A stretch of DNA of 64,000 nucleotides from Niveispirillum lacus (GTDB lineage Bacteria; Pseudomonadota; Alphaproteobacteria; Azospirillales; Azospirillaceae), in assembly GCF_002251795.1 (NCBI RefSeq), contig NZ_NOXU01000019.1:43504-107503 (forward strand). Direction: 5' to 3'. Positions within the stretch are counted from its first letter, which is position 1, and each line of letters starts with the position of its first letter. Shown one piece after another: positions 21,628-30,026 of this stretch. The position numbers and the translations under genes were made by a program. The notes under the pieces are model-generated. The model had not been told where the DNA came from. It ran no database searches and worked only from the letters and a program-made list of their open reading frames with translations.

Positions 21628-21655
21628 CCTGAGGCCAGCGGTCGCTGGCCTCAGG
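21628..21655. terminator. Symmetric hairpin between convergent genes
   Basis: A perfect 12-bp stem with a 4-nt loop (GGTC) fills the 47-bp gap between the ThDP-enzyme stop and the pepF stop. Neither side has a strong T-run, so it is a bidirectional 3'-end hairpin of uncertain terminating strength. Confidence 0.6.
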
Positions 21656-21664
21656 CTTGGGTGG

Positions 21665-23464
21665 TTAGAGCCCTTCCAATTCGGTGATAAAGCTGTCCAG
21701 CAGGCCCAGACCTTTGTCCCAGAAGGACGGGTCCTTCAGGTTCAGGCCGAACGGAGCCAGCAGATCGGTATGGTGCAGCGTGCCGGCCGCCGACAGCATT
21801 TGCATGTATTTGTCGGCGAACGCGGCCCCCTGGCCCTTGGACGCCGCCTCCTGATAGGCGGCATAGAGACTGTTCACCAGACAGTCGCCGAAGGCATAGG
21901 CATAGACATAGAAGGGTGAGTGGACAAAGTGGCCGATATAGGTCCAATAGGGCCGGTAGCTGTCTTCCCAGCGGAAGGCCGGTCCCAGGCTTTCGGTCTG
22001 CACTTCCATCCAGATATCGGCGATCCGTTCGGCCGACAGTTCGCCGTCGCGCCGTTCGGTGTGCAGCCGCCGCTCGAACTGGTAAAAGGCGATCTGGCGG
22101 ACAACGGTGTTGATCATATCCTCCACCTTGCCGGCCAGCAGCGCCTTGCGCGTCTTCGGGTCGGTGGTGGCGTCCAGCAGGCCGCGGAAGGTCAGCATCT
22201 CCCCGAATACCGATGCGGTTTCGGCCAGTGTCAGCGGGGTCGACGCCTGCAAATGCCCCTGTTCGCGGCACAGATATTGATGCACCCCATGGCCCAGCTC
22301 GTGGGCCAGGGTCATCACATCGCGGGTGCGGCCCATATAGTTCAGCAGCAGGTAGGGGTGGGCTGACGGCACCACGGGATGGGCGAAGGCACCGGGATTC
22401 TTGCCGGGACGCGGCGGCACGTCGATCCAGGGATTGTCGAAGAATTGCTGACCGATTTCGGCCATGCGCGGGCTGAACCGAGCATAGGCGTCATGGACGA
22501 TACGCTTGGCCTCCGCCCACGGAATTTTGCGGTCATCGTCACCGGGCAGCGGGGCGTTGCGGTCCCAATAATCCAGCTTGTCCTGCCCGAACCATTTGGC
22601 CTTCAGCGCGTAATAACGGTGCGACAGGCGGGGATAGGCGGTCCGCACCGCGCTGAGCAGCGCGTCCACCACCTCATCCTCCACCTGATTGGCCAGATTG
22701 CGGGCCGACCAGGGGTTGGCATAATGGCGCCAACGATCCTCGATCTCCTTATCCTTGATCAGGGTGTTCATGATGTGGGCGAAGGTGCGCTGGTTCTTGC
22801 CCAGCACCTCCCCCAGCACCTGGGCGGCCTCCCTGCGCACGGCCGGATCGGTAGAGGAGAGCAGGTTGAGCGCCTGGGCCGAGGTCAGTTCCTCGCCCCG
22901 GATGGAGAAGCGCAGGTCGGCCAGATGTTCGTCGAACAGCCGCGTCCAGGAGGCGCGGCCCGCGACATATTTCTCATGCAGCAGCTTTTCCAGATCGTCG
23001 GCCAACTGATGCGGGCGGAAAATGCGGGTATCGCGCAGGAAGGGGCGGTAGGCGGCGAGTTCCGGGTTGTCCAGCTTGATCTCCAGGTCACGATCCTCGA
23101 CCCGGTTGATCTCCAGCGTGAAGAACAGCAGATGGACGGAAATGCCCGTCACCCGCTCACTCATCCCCTGATAGAACCGCCCGATATTGGGATCGGCCAT
23201 GTTGGACGCATAGAGCAGCCCCGCGAAGGACATGACCTTCGACAGAACCTCATCCAGCTTTTCATATTCGGCGATGGCCTGGGCCAGTTCGGCCCCGCTC
23301 AACCCTGCCAGCTTGCCCTGATAGCGGTTGGCGAAGGCGGCGGCTTCACCCTCAGCCGTGGCCAGATCAGCCGCCAGCAAGGGGCAATCGGGACCGGCAT
23401 ACAGGTCGGAAAGGTCCCAGGCAGGCAGTTCGCCCAGATCGGCATGGTTCAGGCTGTCGGGCAC
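21665..23464 (-). CDS. pepF: Oligoendopeptidase F (M3 family)
   Basis: The ~599-residue cytoplasmic zinc endopeptidase has the M3 motif HELGHGVHQ near residue 388 and the downstream ligand region LAETASVFGEML. It cleaves short peptides, including processed signal peptides. GTG at 23464 is preferred because GGAGGGG lies 5 bp upstream; an ATG at 23485 would place that Shine-Dalgarno inside the gene. It is convergent with the ThDP enzyme. Length and C-terminal helical region are normal for the PepF/PepB group. Confidence 0.94.
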   Translation of the reverse strand: MPDSLNHADLGELPAWDLSDLYAGPDCPLLAADLATAEGEAAAFANRYQGKLAGLSGAELAQAIAEYEKLDEVLSKVMSFAGLLYASNMADPNIGRFYQGMSERVTGISVHLLFFTLEINRVEDRDLEIKLDNPELAAYRPFLRDTRIFRPHQLADDLEKLLHEKYVAGRASWTRLFDEHLADLRFSIRGEELTSAQALNLLSSTDPAVRREAAQVLGEVLGKNQRTFAHIMNTLIKDKEIEDRWRHYANPWSARNLANQVEDEVVDALLSAVRTAYPRLSHRYYALKAKWFGQDKLDYWDRNAPLPGDDDRKIPWAEAKRIVHDAYARFSPRMAEIGQQFFDNPWIDVPPRPGKNPGAFAHPVVPSAHPYLLLNYMGRTRDVMTLAHELGHGVHQYLCREQGHLQASTPLTLAETASVFGEMLTFRGLLDATTDPKTRKALLAGKVEDMINTVVRQIAFYQFERRLHTERRDGELSAERIADIWMEVQTESLGPAFRWEDSYRPYWTYIGHFVHSPFYVYAYAFGDCLVNSLYAAYQEAASKGQGAAFADKYMQMLSAAGTLHHTDLLAPFGLNLKDPSFWDKGLGLLDSFITELEGL

Positions 23465-23566
23465 GATACCCCTCCGGCATTGCAATCACGTCGATTGCAT
23501 ATGGCATGGAGGCGGCGGCAGTTCAATCGGACCGACCCCGCTGCCGCCGGTTCGGGTCCGCAAAAA

Positions 23567-23770
23567 TCAGGCAGCGGAGATGGTTTTGGCGGCCCGCCCG
23601 CAATCATTGCTGGCAATGCGCCCGGCCGTGACGCGAACGATGTGCAACACATCCTCCGCGGCGACACCATCGCGGTTCATCAGCAGCACCGCAATCGGAT
23701 CAGACAAAAGATCACCCAGGCTGGCCTCGCCGTGCAGGGTATCATCAAGCATCAAGTCTTTGTTTTCCAT
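23567..23770 (-). CDS. Small hypothetical acidic protein
   Basis: This is a 67-residue protein from ATG at 23770, supported by a near-perfect AGGAGG 6 bp upstream. Its core reads LGDLLSDPIAVLLMNRDGV, a pattern like short proteins in other alphaproteobacteria that I cannot name. There is no signal peptide or membrane span and only one cysteine. It lies 102 bp upstream of pepF in the same direction and may share a transcript. Function unknown. Confidence 0.7.
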   Translation of the reverse strand: MENKDLMLDDTLHGEASLGDLLSDPIAVLLMNRDGVAAEDVLHIVRVTAGRIASNDCGRAAKTISAA

Positions 23771-24164
23771 GGGCGTCCTCCTGACCGGGCCTAGGGGGCC
23801 TGCGTAAGCGGTTCCACGAGGCAACAATGAGATCATGCGCCGGTTCCGTGACATTTCAATGGCGAGATGATCAATTTCAGCCACCCTATCCATTTGCGCG
23901 GCCACCCGCCGTGATGGCGGTCACCGGGCCTATAAAATGGTCTATGGCGTCGGGTAGAGGGCAGGCCTCGCCTCTGTCTGTCGCGGTCCATGCAACATGG
24001 TGCAACACAAAACAGCGGTCTGTTTCAGGAGACACGAGGTCTCGCCCTCCGAAAGCCGGTGGCTCCGAATTGGTGCGAACACAGGTTGGCTGTTGATTGA
24101 TCAATGATAGCAGAGGAACCGGCGGAAGTCAGCAGATGCGGGCGTCACCGTTTCCCCCCGCCCA
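23771..24164. other. Gene-free stretch upstream of the small hypothetical gene
   Basis: About 390 bp lie between the start of the 67-residue gene and the rho terminator. No frame here looks coding. It presumably holds the promoter for the small gene; I see no clear operator or RNA structure. Confidence 0.45.
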
Positions 24165-24201
24165 TAAAAAAGGCCGCCCCGGTTGCCCGGTGGCGGCCTT
24201 T
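24165..24201 (-). terminator. Intrinsic terminator of rho
   Basis: A 10-bp stem (24169-24178 with 24192-24201) has a GC-rich loop. On the minus strand it is followed by a run of six T residues. It starts 21 bp beyond the rho stop codon. Confidence 0.88.
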
Positions 24202-24222
24202 CCCAAACGGGGGCAGCGCCCC

Positions 24223-25491
24223 TTACTGGTTCATGCTGTCGAAGAAATCGTTGTTGGTCTTCGACTGTTTCAGCTTGTCGACCAGGAATTCGACGGCGTC
24301 CTGGGGCCCCATCGGGTTCAGGATACGGCGCAGAATCCACATCTTGGCCATCGCCCCCTTGTCGACCAGCAGGTCTTCCTTGCGGGTACCCGACTTCTGA
24401 ATGTCGAGAGCCGGGAAGATGCGCTTGTCGGACAGCTTGCGATCCAGGACGATTTCGCTGTTACCCGTGCCCTTGAACTCTTCGAAGATCACTTCATCCA
24501 TGCGGCTGCCCGTGTCGATCAGGGCGGTCGCAATGATGGTCAGCGAGCCACCTTCCTCGATATTGCGGGCGGCACCGAAGAAGCGCTTGGGCCGCTGCAG
24601 GGCGTTGGCATCCACACCACCGGTCAGCACCTTGCCCGACGAGGGAACAACGGTGTTATAGGCGCGGCCCAGGCGGGTGATGCTGTCCAGCAGGATGACG
24701 ACGTCGCGCTTATGTTCCACCAGACGCTTGGCCTTTTCCAGGACCATCTCCGTCACCTGCACATGGCGGGTGGCCGGTTCGTCGAAGGTGGAGGACACGA
24801 CCTCGCCCCGCACGGAGCGGGCCATGTCGGTCACTTCTTCCGGGCGCTCGTCGATCAGCAGGACGATCAGATAGACTTCCGGGTGGTTGGTGGCGATGGA
24901 ATGGGCGATGTTCTGCAGCATCACCGTCTTACCGGTGCGCGGCGGCGCCACAATCAGGGCGCGCTGGCCCTTGCCCAGGGGGGCGACAAGGTCGATGACG
25001 CGAGTCGTCATGTCCTTGCGGCCCTTGCCGGAATTATCGACCTCCACCTCCAGCTTCAGCCGTTCATCCGGGTAAAGCGGGGTCAGATTGTCGAAATTGA
25101 TGCGGTGGCGCACCTTGTCCGGATGATCAAAATTGATCGTGTTGACCTTCAGAAGGGCGAAGTAACGCTCCCCATCCTTGGGCGCCCGGATCTGGCCTTC
25201 CACCGTGTCGCCGGTGCGCAGGCCGAAGCGCTTCACCTGGGACGGGGAGATATAGATATCGTCGGGGCCGGGCAGATAGTTGGCTTCGGGTGAGCGCAGG
25301 AAGCCGAACCCGTCGGGCAGCACCTCCAGCACGCCTTCGCCATAGATCGGCACGTCATTGTCGGCCAACTGCTTCAGGATGGCGAACATCATGTCCTGCT
25401 TGCGCAGGGTGCCGGCATTCTCGATCTGCAGCTCTTCAGCAAAGGCGAGCAGCTCGGCGGGGGTTTTGGCCTTGAGTTCCTGGAGATTCAT
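24223..25491 (-). CDS. rho: Transcription termination factor Rho
   Basis: From ATG at 25491 the product is 422 residues (E. coli Rho has 419) and begins [15 protein letters not shown]. The N-terminal cold-shock-like RNA-binding fold contains [18 protein letters not shown]. The hexameric ATPase core has Walker A PPRTGKT, Walker [11 protein letters not shown] and the Q/R-loop region. A longer in-frame opening up to 25758 is unlike Rho and is leader. It is transcribed alone, away from the response regulator at 26010. Confidence 0.98.
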   Translation of the reverse strand: MNLQELKAKTPAELLAFAEELQIENAGTLRKQDMMFAILKQLADNDVPIYGEGVLEVLPDGFGFLRSPEANYLPGPDDIYISPSQVKRFGLRTGDTVEGQIRAPKDGERYFALLKVNTINFDHPDKVRHRINFDNLTPLYPDERLKLEVEVDNSGKGRKDMTTRVIDLVAPLGKGQRALIVAPPRTGKTVMLQNIAHSIATNHPEVYLIVLLIDERPEEVTDMARSVRGEVVSSTFDEPATRHVQVTEMVLEKAKRLVEHKRDVVILLDSITRLGRAYNTVVPSSGKVLTGGVDANALQRPKRFFGAARNIEEGGSLTIIATALIDTGSRMDEVIFEEFKGTGNSEIVLDRKLSDKRIFPALDIQKSGTRKEDLLVDKGAMAKMWILRRILNPMGPQDAVEFLVDKLKQSKTNNDFFDSMNQ

Positions 25492-26009
25492 TGGATCTGG
25501 CTGTCGGTCGGCCATGGGCCGGTTGCGGGGAAGGGCGACGATGCCCCCGAGGATGCGCCCCGAATGGGGCGGGATCACGACCAACTGTCCGGATGGAGAA
25601 TCGGGAAGCGGCCGAAGGTGCAGAACTTCGCGGTGGACTGACCTGATCAGGGGGGAAGGGGCGGTGGCAGACTGGCCGGGGAGACCGATCCCGGCGATGG
25701 CCGCAGGCGAAGCTGATCCGACAAACCAGCAATCGTCAGGCATGACACGGTAAGCCACGCGGCTACCGGATCAAGGCGGGATGTACCAGGACACCCCGGC
25801 GAACGGCATCACCTTTCACCTGATTGCATGGTTAGCCCAGCGCCCCCCCCAAGTCAAAACAAAAGAGCAGGTTACCCGTGCCAAGCGGTCGCATCCGGGG
25901 AGAGCAGAAATATCGGCGCCGTTTGCCACGATCTCTCTAACAGGGGACTATGCGCAATCGCGCGTTGCTGTAATATACGACTGGTTAACGATTACCCTGG
26001 GCAAAAAAC
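25492..26009. other. Divergent intergenic region between rho and a LuxR-type regulator
   Basis: This 518-bp gene-free stretch includes the rho leader and the promoters of both neighbours. The rho-proximal ~260 bp stay open in the rho frame but show no Rho-like protein sequence. Rho leaders are often long and autoregulated; no specific structure could be identified by eye. The part next to 26010 is visibly AT-richer, as expected for a promoter. Confidence 0.5.
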
Positions 26010-26630
26010 ATGCGCCTGCTTATCGCCGACGACCATGACCTGCTGCGGGACGCCCTGCGCTCGCATTTCGAGCGGGAGGCCCCAGGGACTTTCGTGCAAG
26101 GTGTCGGAACCGTCAGTGAAGCCCTGAAAGTGCTGGATGATGGGCAGCCGTTCGATATCCTGCTGCTGGATCTGCGGATGCCGGGCATGAATGGCCTTAA
26201 CGGGCTGGTGCGGTTGCGCGAACGCTATCCGTCGCTGAAGATCGCCCTTATGTCGGGTGAAGCCAAGAACGAGGATATCAGGCTGGCCATGGCGCATGGC
26301 GCTGTGGGTTTCCTGCCCAAGACCCTGCCGGGTACTGTGCTTTTGCAGGCAGTCCAGCGCATGGCTGCGGGCGAAACCTTCATGCCCGACAATCTGCCGG
26401 AAAGCGCAATGGCGACTGATGGCAATGCGCTGAACAGCACCTTCACACGGCGGGAGCGGGAAGTGCTGGATTTCCTGCTGAAAGGCCAGTCGAACAAAGA
26501 AATCGCCCGGGCGCTGGACCTGGAAGAGGTTACGGTCAAGCTGCATATCCGGGGGCTGTGCCGCAAGCTGGGGGCCAAGAACCGTACTCAAGCCGCCATG
26601 CGCGCCGTGGAGTTGGGTCTTGCCCGCTGA
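26010..26630 (+). CDS. NarL/FixJ-family response regulator
   Basis: The 206-residue regulator has a receiver domain with acidic pair DD at residues 7-8, phosphoacceptor Asp53 in LLLDLRMPGMNG and Lys in GFLPKT near 104. A C-terminal LuxR-type helix-turn-helix follows (FTRREREVLDFLLKGQSNKE, then VTVKLHIRGLCRKL). It should bind DNA as a phosphorylation-dependent dimer. The next gene starts from a TTG 11 bp before this stop codon and encodes a kinase-like dimerisation domain without ATPase. The pair is probably one signalling unit. Confidence 0.93.
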   Translation: MRLLIADDHDLLRDALRSHFEREAPGTFVQGVGTVSEALKVLDDGQPFDILLLDLRMPGMNGLNGLVRLRERYPSLKIALMSGEAKNEDIRLAMAHGAVGFLPKTLPGTVLLQAVQRMAAGETFMPDNLPESAMATDGNALNSTFTRREREVLDFLLKGQSNKEIARALDLEEVTVKLHIRGLCRKLGAKNRTQAAMRAVELGLAR

Positions 26631-27129
26631 TCAAACCACGGGGATCGGGGATGACAAGGATGGCCATGGCCTGCCGCGCGGCTTGCGCCATGATCTGGTC
26701 AATGCCCTGAACGCCCTGCTGGGCTTTGCGTCATTCCTGGAGTCGGACCTGCCCGAGGGGCCGCAACGCGATTTTGCCCGCCGGATTCAGGATGCGGGGC
26801 GCCAGGCCATGGCCCTGGCCGAACGTATCCCCTCCTCGCCACGTGCCGCTGCGGTGCGTGTGCTGATGGTGTCGGCGGCGTCTGATGCCGACTCTCTGAT
26901 CCTGGAACTGGACACTTATGGGTGTGAGGTGACGCTGGTGCCCACGCCGGGCCGCGCCGTGCAAGTGCTGCGCAAGGCGCCCGGCGCGTGGGATGTGTTG
27001 CTGGCCGATCAACCGGGACCCGCCGACCATGCCGGACTGATCGAAGCGGCCGCCGGCCTTTCCATCATAGCGCGTCGCGTCGACGACCGTGCGGCGACCC
27101 TGGCGCTGGCCCTGCGCGCGGCCCGTTGA
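26620..27129 (+). CDS. Histidine-kinase-like dimerisation protein without ATPase domain
   Basis: The 169-residue protein overlaps the upstream response regulator by 11 bp. TTG is the only sensible start, with GGAG about 7 bp upstream. Residues ~20-70 look like a HisKA/DHp two-helix hairpin, with H-box-like LRHDLVNALNALLGF (candidate His24). Residues ~78-169 have alternating strands and helices like a receiver fold, but no acidic pocket or conserved lysine is evident. No HATPase domain follows in any frame. It might be a phosphotransfer or scaffold partner for the regulator, or a degenerate hybrid kinase. Function is inferred only from shape and context. Confidence 0.72.
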   Translation: MPADQTTGIGDDKDGHGLPRGLRHDLVNALNALLGFASFLESDLPEGPQRDFARRIQDAGRQAMALAERIPSSPRAAAVRVLMVSAASDADSLILELDTYGCEVTLVPTPGRAVQVLRKAPGAWDVLLADQPGPADHAGLIEAAAGLSIIARRVDDRAATLALALRAAR

Positions 27130-27295
27130 CCTGACGCCGGCCGTTGCGCCGTGGAGAGTAACCCCCAGTCCCCCTATGCTTTTGGCATCATTTCGGTGCT
27201 GTCGCACCCCGTTATTTCATGCGATTCTGATCCTGCATAATGGCCGGTAAGGCCACCTCTACGTTTCCTGTTCCTAGCCTCTGGCGGGTGTCCGC

Positions 27296-27619
27296 ATGTC
27301 CGTGAAATTCCTGTTTGCCCTGGTCACCCTCCTGTGGTTGACCGGGCCCGCTGTTGCAGGCACCTGCACCCTGCCCCGCATTGATGGCGGCATTCAAACC
27401 GGGCAGGCCGACAAGATCGACCGTGATCGGACCGCCCTTCTTTCCTATGAGGCCTGTCTGGCCGAGCAGGAGGAACTGGAAAGCGCGTTCAACAGTCCAG
27501 CGGCGGGTCGTACGGCCCTGCAACGCGAAGCGGCCGCTAATCTGCGCCGCACCCTGGATGCATGGCAGCGCACACGCCGTGCGGCCGATGCCGCACCGAC
27601 GGAAAAGAGCGGTTCCTGA
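27296..27619 (+). CDS. Small secreted hypothetical protein
   Basis: The 107-residue product begins with a clear Sec signal (hydrophobic FLFALVTLLWLTGPA, cleavage near AVAG). The mature part is highly charged and helical, with two cysteines (GTCTLP and YEACLAEQEELE) that could form a disulfide in the periplasm. The YEACL segment is reminiscent of the YQACL segment in the two small secreted proteins at 34.2 and 34.8 kb, so they may be distantly related. It is followed by a good terminator. Function unknown. Confidence 0.7.
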   Translation: MSVKFLFALVTLLWLTGPAVAGTCTLPRIDGGIQTGQADKIDRDRTALLSYEACLAEQEELESAFNSPAAGRTALQREAAANLRRTLDAWQRTRRAADAAPTEKSGS

Positions 27620-27644
27620 CGCAGATTTCCCCTGTCCCTGACAT

Positions 27645-27678
27645 AGGGCCGCCCGACAGGATCGGTGCGGCCCTTTTT
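27645..27678 (+). terminator. Intrinsic terminator after the 27.3-kb secreted protein gene
   Basis: An 8-bp stem (27645-27652 with 27667-27674) and a 14-nt loop end in five T residues, 25 bp past the stop codon. Confidence 0.85.
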
Positions 27679-27891
27679 CATGGGCGATTGCCACCGGAAA
27701 AGGCGGGTGTTGCGCAGCAACAGCAAATCAGCCATTCGAATATTGCGGCAGCGACCCGGCGTTGAATTGATCCACGTCAGGGAAGCAATCAATCCGGTAT
27801 CCTATAAGTCAATCCTGTAAACGACGCATGAAATCAGCGTCCAGAAGCCGAGAGAAATATTCGCCCGGCACACGATATAGGAGCCTTTCCC

Positions 27892-28548
27892 ATGAAGAAA
27901 TTCGCTGTTCCGGCGCTTGCCGCCGCGTTGACGATTGGTGCCGCCGTTGCTGTACCGGCCCAGGCCGAAAAGGCGGCTGGTGATCTGCTGGTTCGTGGCC
28001 GCATCATCCATGTAAAGCCGGACGAAAGCAGCAATCTGAAGCTGGGCACTGCCGCGATCGCGGGCAAGGCCGCCGTCGACACCGCGACCGTGCCGGAGCT
28101 GGATTTCAGCTATTTCTTCACCGACAATCTGGCGGCTGAACTGATCCTGGCGACGGCGCAGCACCATGTTGCCGCCAAGGGGTCGCCGCTGGGCGCGTCG
28201 GTCGATCTGGGTGATGTCTGGCTGCTGCCGCCGACCGTGACGCTGCAATATCACCTCAATCCCAAGGGCAAGGTCAGCCCCTATGTTGGCGCCGGTGTGA
28301 ATTATACGATTTTCTACGGCGACGATCCGGGTGCGGCCCGGGGTATCGATTATGACAATGCCTTCGGTCTGGCGGCGCAGGCGGGCGTGGATGTCGAACT
28401 GAACGATAAATGGTCGCTGAATTTCGACGTCAAGAAGCTGTGGCTGGACACGGATGTGCAGGTTAATGCCGGTCTGGCCAGCCCGGTCAATGCCAAGGTC
28501 GATATCGATCCGTGGATCTTTGGCGTCGGTGTCGGCTACCGCTTCTGA
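27892..28548 (+). CDS. ompW: OmpW-family outer-membrane protein
   Basis: The 218-residue protein has a Sec signal (MKKFAVPALAAALTIGAAVA, cleavage after AQA). The mature eight-stranded beta-barrel pattern has the OmpW hallmarks: GDLLVRGRIIHVKP at the start, LDFSYFFTDNLAAELI, and a C-terminal strand ending VGVGYRF with terminal Phe for BAM recognition. OmpW barrels form small hydrophobic channels in the outer membrane. A strong AGGAG lies upstream of the ATG. A very long hairpin follows the gene before prfB. Confidence 0.94.
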   Translation: MKKFAVPALAAALTIGAAVAVPAQAEKAAGDLLVRGRIIHVKPDESSNLKLGTAAIAGKAAVDTATVPELDFSYFFTDNLAAELILATAQHHVAAKGSPLGASVDLGDVWLLPPTVTLQYHLNPKGKVSPYVGAGVNYTIFYGDDPGAARGIDYDNAFGLAAQAGVDVELNDKWSLNFDVKKLWLDTDVQVNAGLASPVNAKVDIDPWIFGVGVGYRF

Positions 28549-28578
28549 TCGGGCGCTGGCATTTGCTGTCTCCCTCAA

Positions 28579-28663
28579 CCGGGGGCGGCCATGTCGGGAA
28601 GGGGCTTGGCCTCGGGCACTGTCCGGGGGTACATAAGCCCCTTTCCAACGTGGCCGCCCCCGG
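28579..28663. repeat. Long inverted repeat (85-nt hairpin) between ompW and prfB
   Basis: A perfect 13-bp outer stem (28579-28591 with 28651-28663) continues, after a few mismatches, into a 9-bp inner stem (28598-28606 with 28635-28643) and a ~28-nt loop. It begins 31 bp after ompW and ends 45 bp before prfB. The sequence after it is only modestly T-rich (acccttt). It could be an ompW terminator, an mRNA stabiliser, a dispersed palindromic repeat, or a prfB leader structure. Confidence 0.8.
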
Positions 28664-28707
28664 ACCCTTTCCGGAGCGGCCCGCCCTTGCTGATCGGGAG
28701 CACACAC

Positions 28708-29827
28708 ATGCGCGCCGAAATTCAAGCGGTGACCGAGGCTGTTGAACAGTCCTTGGGCCTGCTGAGGAGGCATCTTTGACTGGGAGAAATCCCTTTTCCG
28801 CCTCGACGAACTGACTGCCCTCACCGAAGACCCGAACCTGTGGAATGACAGCGAGCGGGCGCAGAAGCTGCTGCGGGAGAAAAACCAGCTTGAATCGGCC
28901 CTGAACGGGACGAAACAGCTCGAACGCGATCTGAAGGACAATCTGGAACTGCTGGAATTGGCAGAGATGGAAGGTGATCAGGACATGATCGCCGAGGCCG
29001 AAAAGGCCGTCTTTGCCCTGAAGGACCGCGCCGCCACCATGGAACTGGAAAGCCTGCTTTCCGGTGAGGCGGATGCCAATGACGCGTTCTTAGAAGTCAA
29101 TGCCGGTGCAGGCGGTACGGAGGCCCAGGATTGGGCCCTGATTCTGCTGCGCATGTATACCCGCTGGGCCGAACAGCATGACTACAAGGTCGAGTTGCTG
29201 GACGAAACCAACGGCGAAGAGGCCGGCATCAAATCCGCCACCATTCAGATCAAGGGCCATAACGCCTATGGCTGGCTGAAATCTGAATCGGGCGTGCACC
29301 GGTTGGTGCGGATCAGCCCGTTCGACAGCCAGGCTCGCCGCCATACCTCCTTCTCGTCGGTGTCCGTGACGCCGGTGATCGACGACAAGATCAATGTCGA
29401 GATCAATGAGAAGGATGTGAAGGTCGACACGTTCCGCGCATCCGGTGCCGGTGGGCAGCACGTGAACAAGACCGATTCGGCGGTGCGCTTCACCCATATC
29501 CCTACCGGGATCGTGGTGTCGTGCCAGCAGGAACGCAGCCAGCATAAGAACCGGGCCAAGGCCTGGGACATGCTGCGCGCCCGCATCTATGAGATGGAAC
29601 TGCGCAAGCGCGAAGAAGCGGCCAACGCCCTGGAAGCCACCAAGACCGATATCGGCTGGGGCCACCAGATCCGCTCTTATGTTTTGCAGCCCTATCAGAT
29701 GGTGAAGGACCTGCGGACCAATGTCGAAACCTCCGACAGCGCCGGTGTGCTGAACGGTGATCTCGACCGGTTCCTGCAGGCAGCCTTGGCGCAGCGCCTG
29801 ACCGGGCATGGCGATCCGCAGGGCTGA
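28708..29827 (+). CDS. prfB: Peptide chain release factor 2 (programmed +1 frameshift)
   Basis: RF2 is encoded in two frames: codons 1-23 from ATG 28708 to 28776, then an in-frame TGA at 28777-28779, with the rest reading +1 from 28778 to the stop at 29827 (372 residues in all). The site has AGGAGG upstream, then CTT TGA C, matching the classic autoregulatory RF2 shift. The catalytic GGQ motif is in [16 protein letters not shown]. The codon-recognition tripeptide, SPF in RISPFDSQ, matches RF2 and reads UGA/UAA. Low RF2 promotes frameshifting and so its own synthesis. A strong terminator follows. Confidence 0.97.
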
Positions 29828-29863
29828 TCTGCTGCTCCTGATCGACAGGACGGTCCGCCCATG

Positions 29864-29903
29864 GCCGGCCCGGTAACATTCTGTTGCCGGGCCGGCGTTT
29901 TTG
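29864..29903 (+). terminator. Intrinsic terminator of prfB
   Basis: A 15-bp stem with one G-T pair (29864-29878 with 29882-29896) and a 3-nt loop is followed by GTTTTT, 36 bp past the prfB stop. Confidence 0.92.
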
Positions 29904-30026
29904 CCGCAAAAAGAGCCGCTCTGGCCGGGGGGTGAATTGCCCGTCGGCCGCTCGTTGCTCCGTTTTTGGCTATGCTGATGCCCCGGCGTCGTGCGGACGC
30001 GATCCGGCATCCTGTGGAGTTGCCTG

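Noticed and set aside
26620..27129. Frameshifted remnant of a full histidine kinase
   Set aside because: No HATPase N- or G-box motifs occur in any frame between 26620 and 27295, so an intact kinase was not simply broken by one shift; a larger deletion cannot be excluded.
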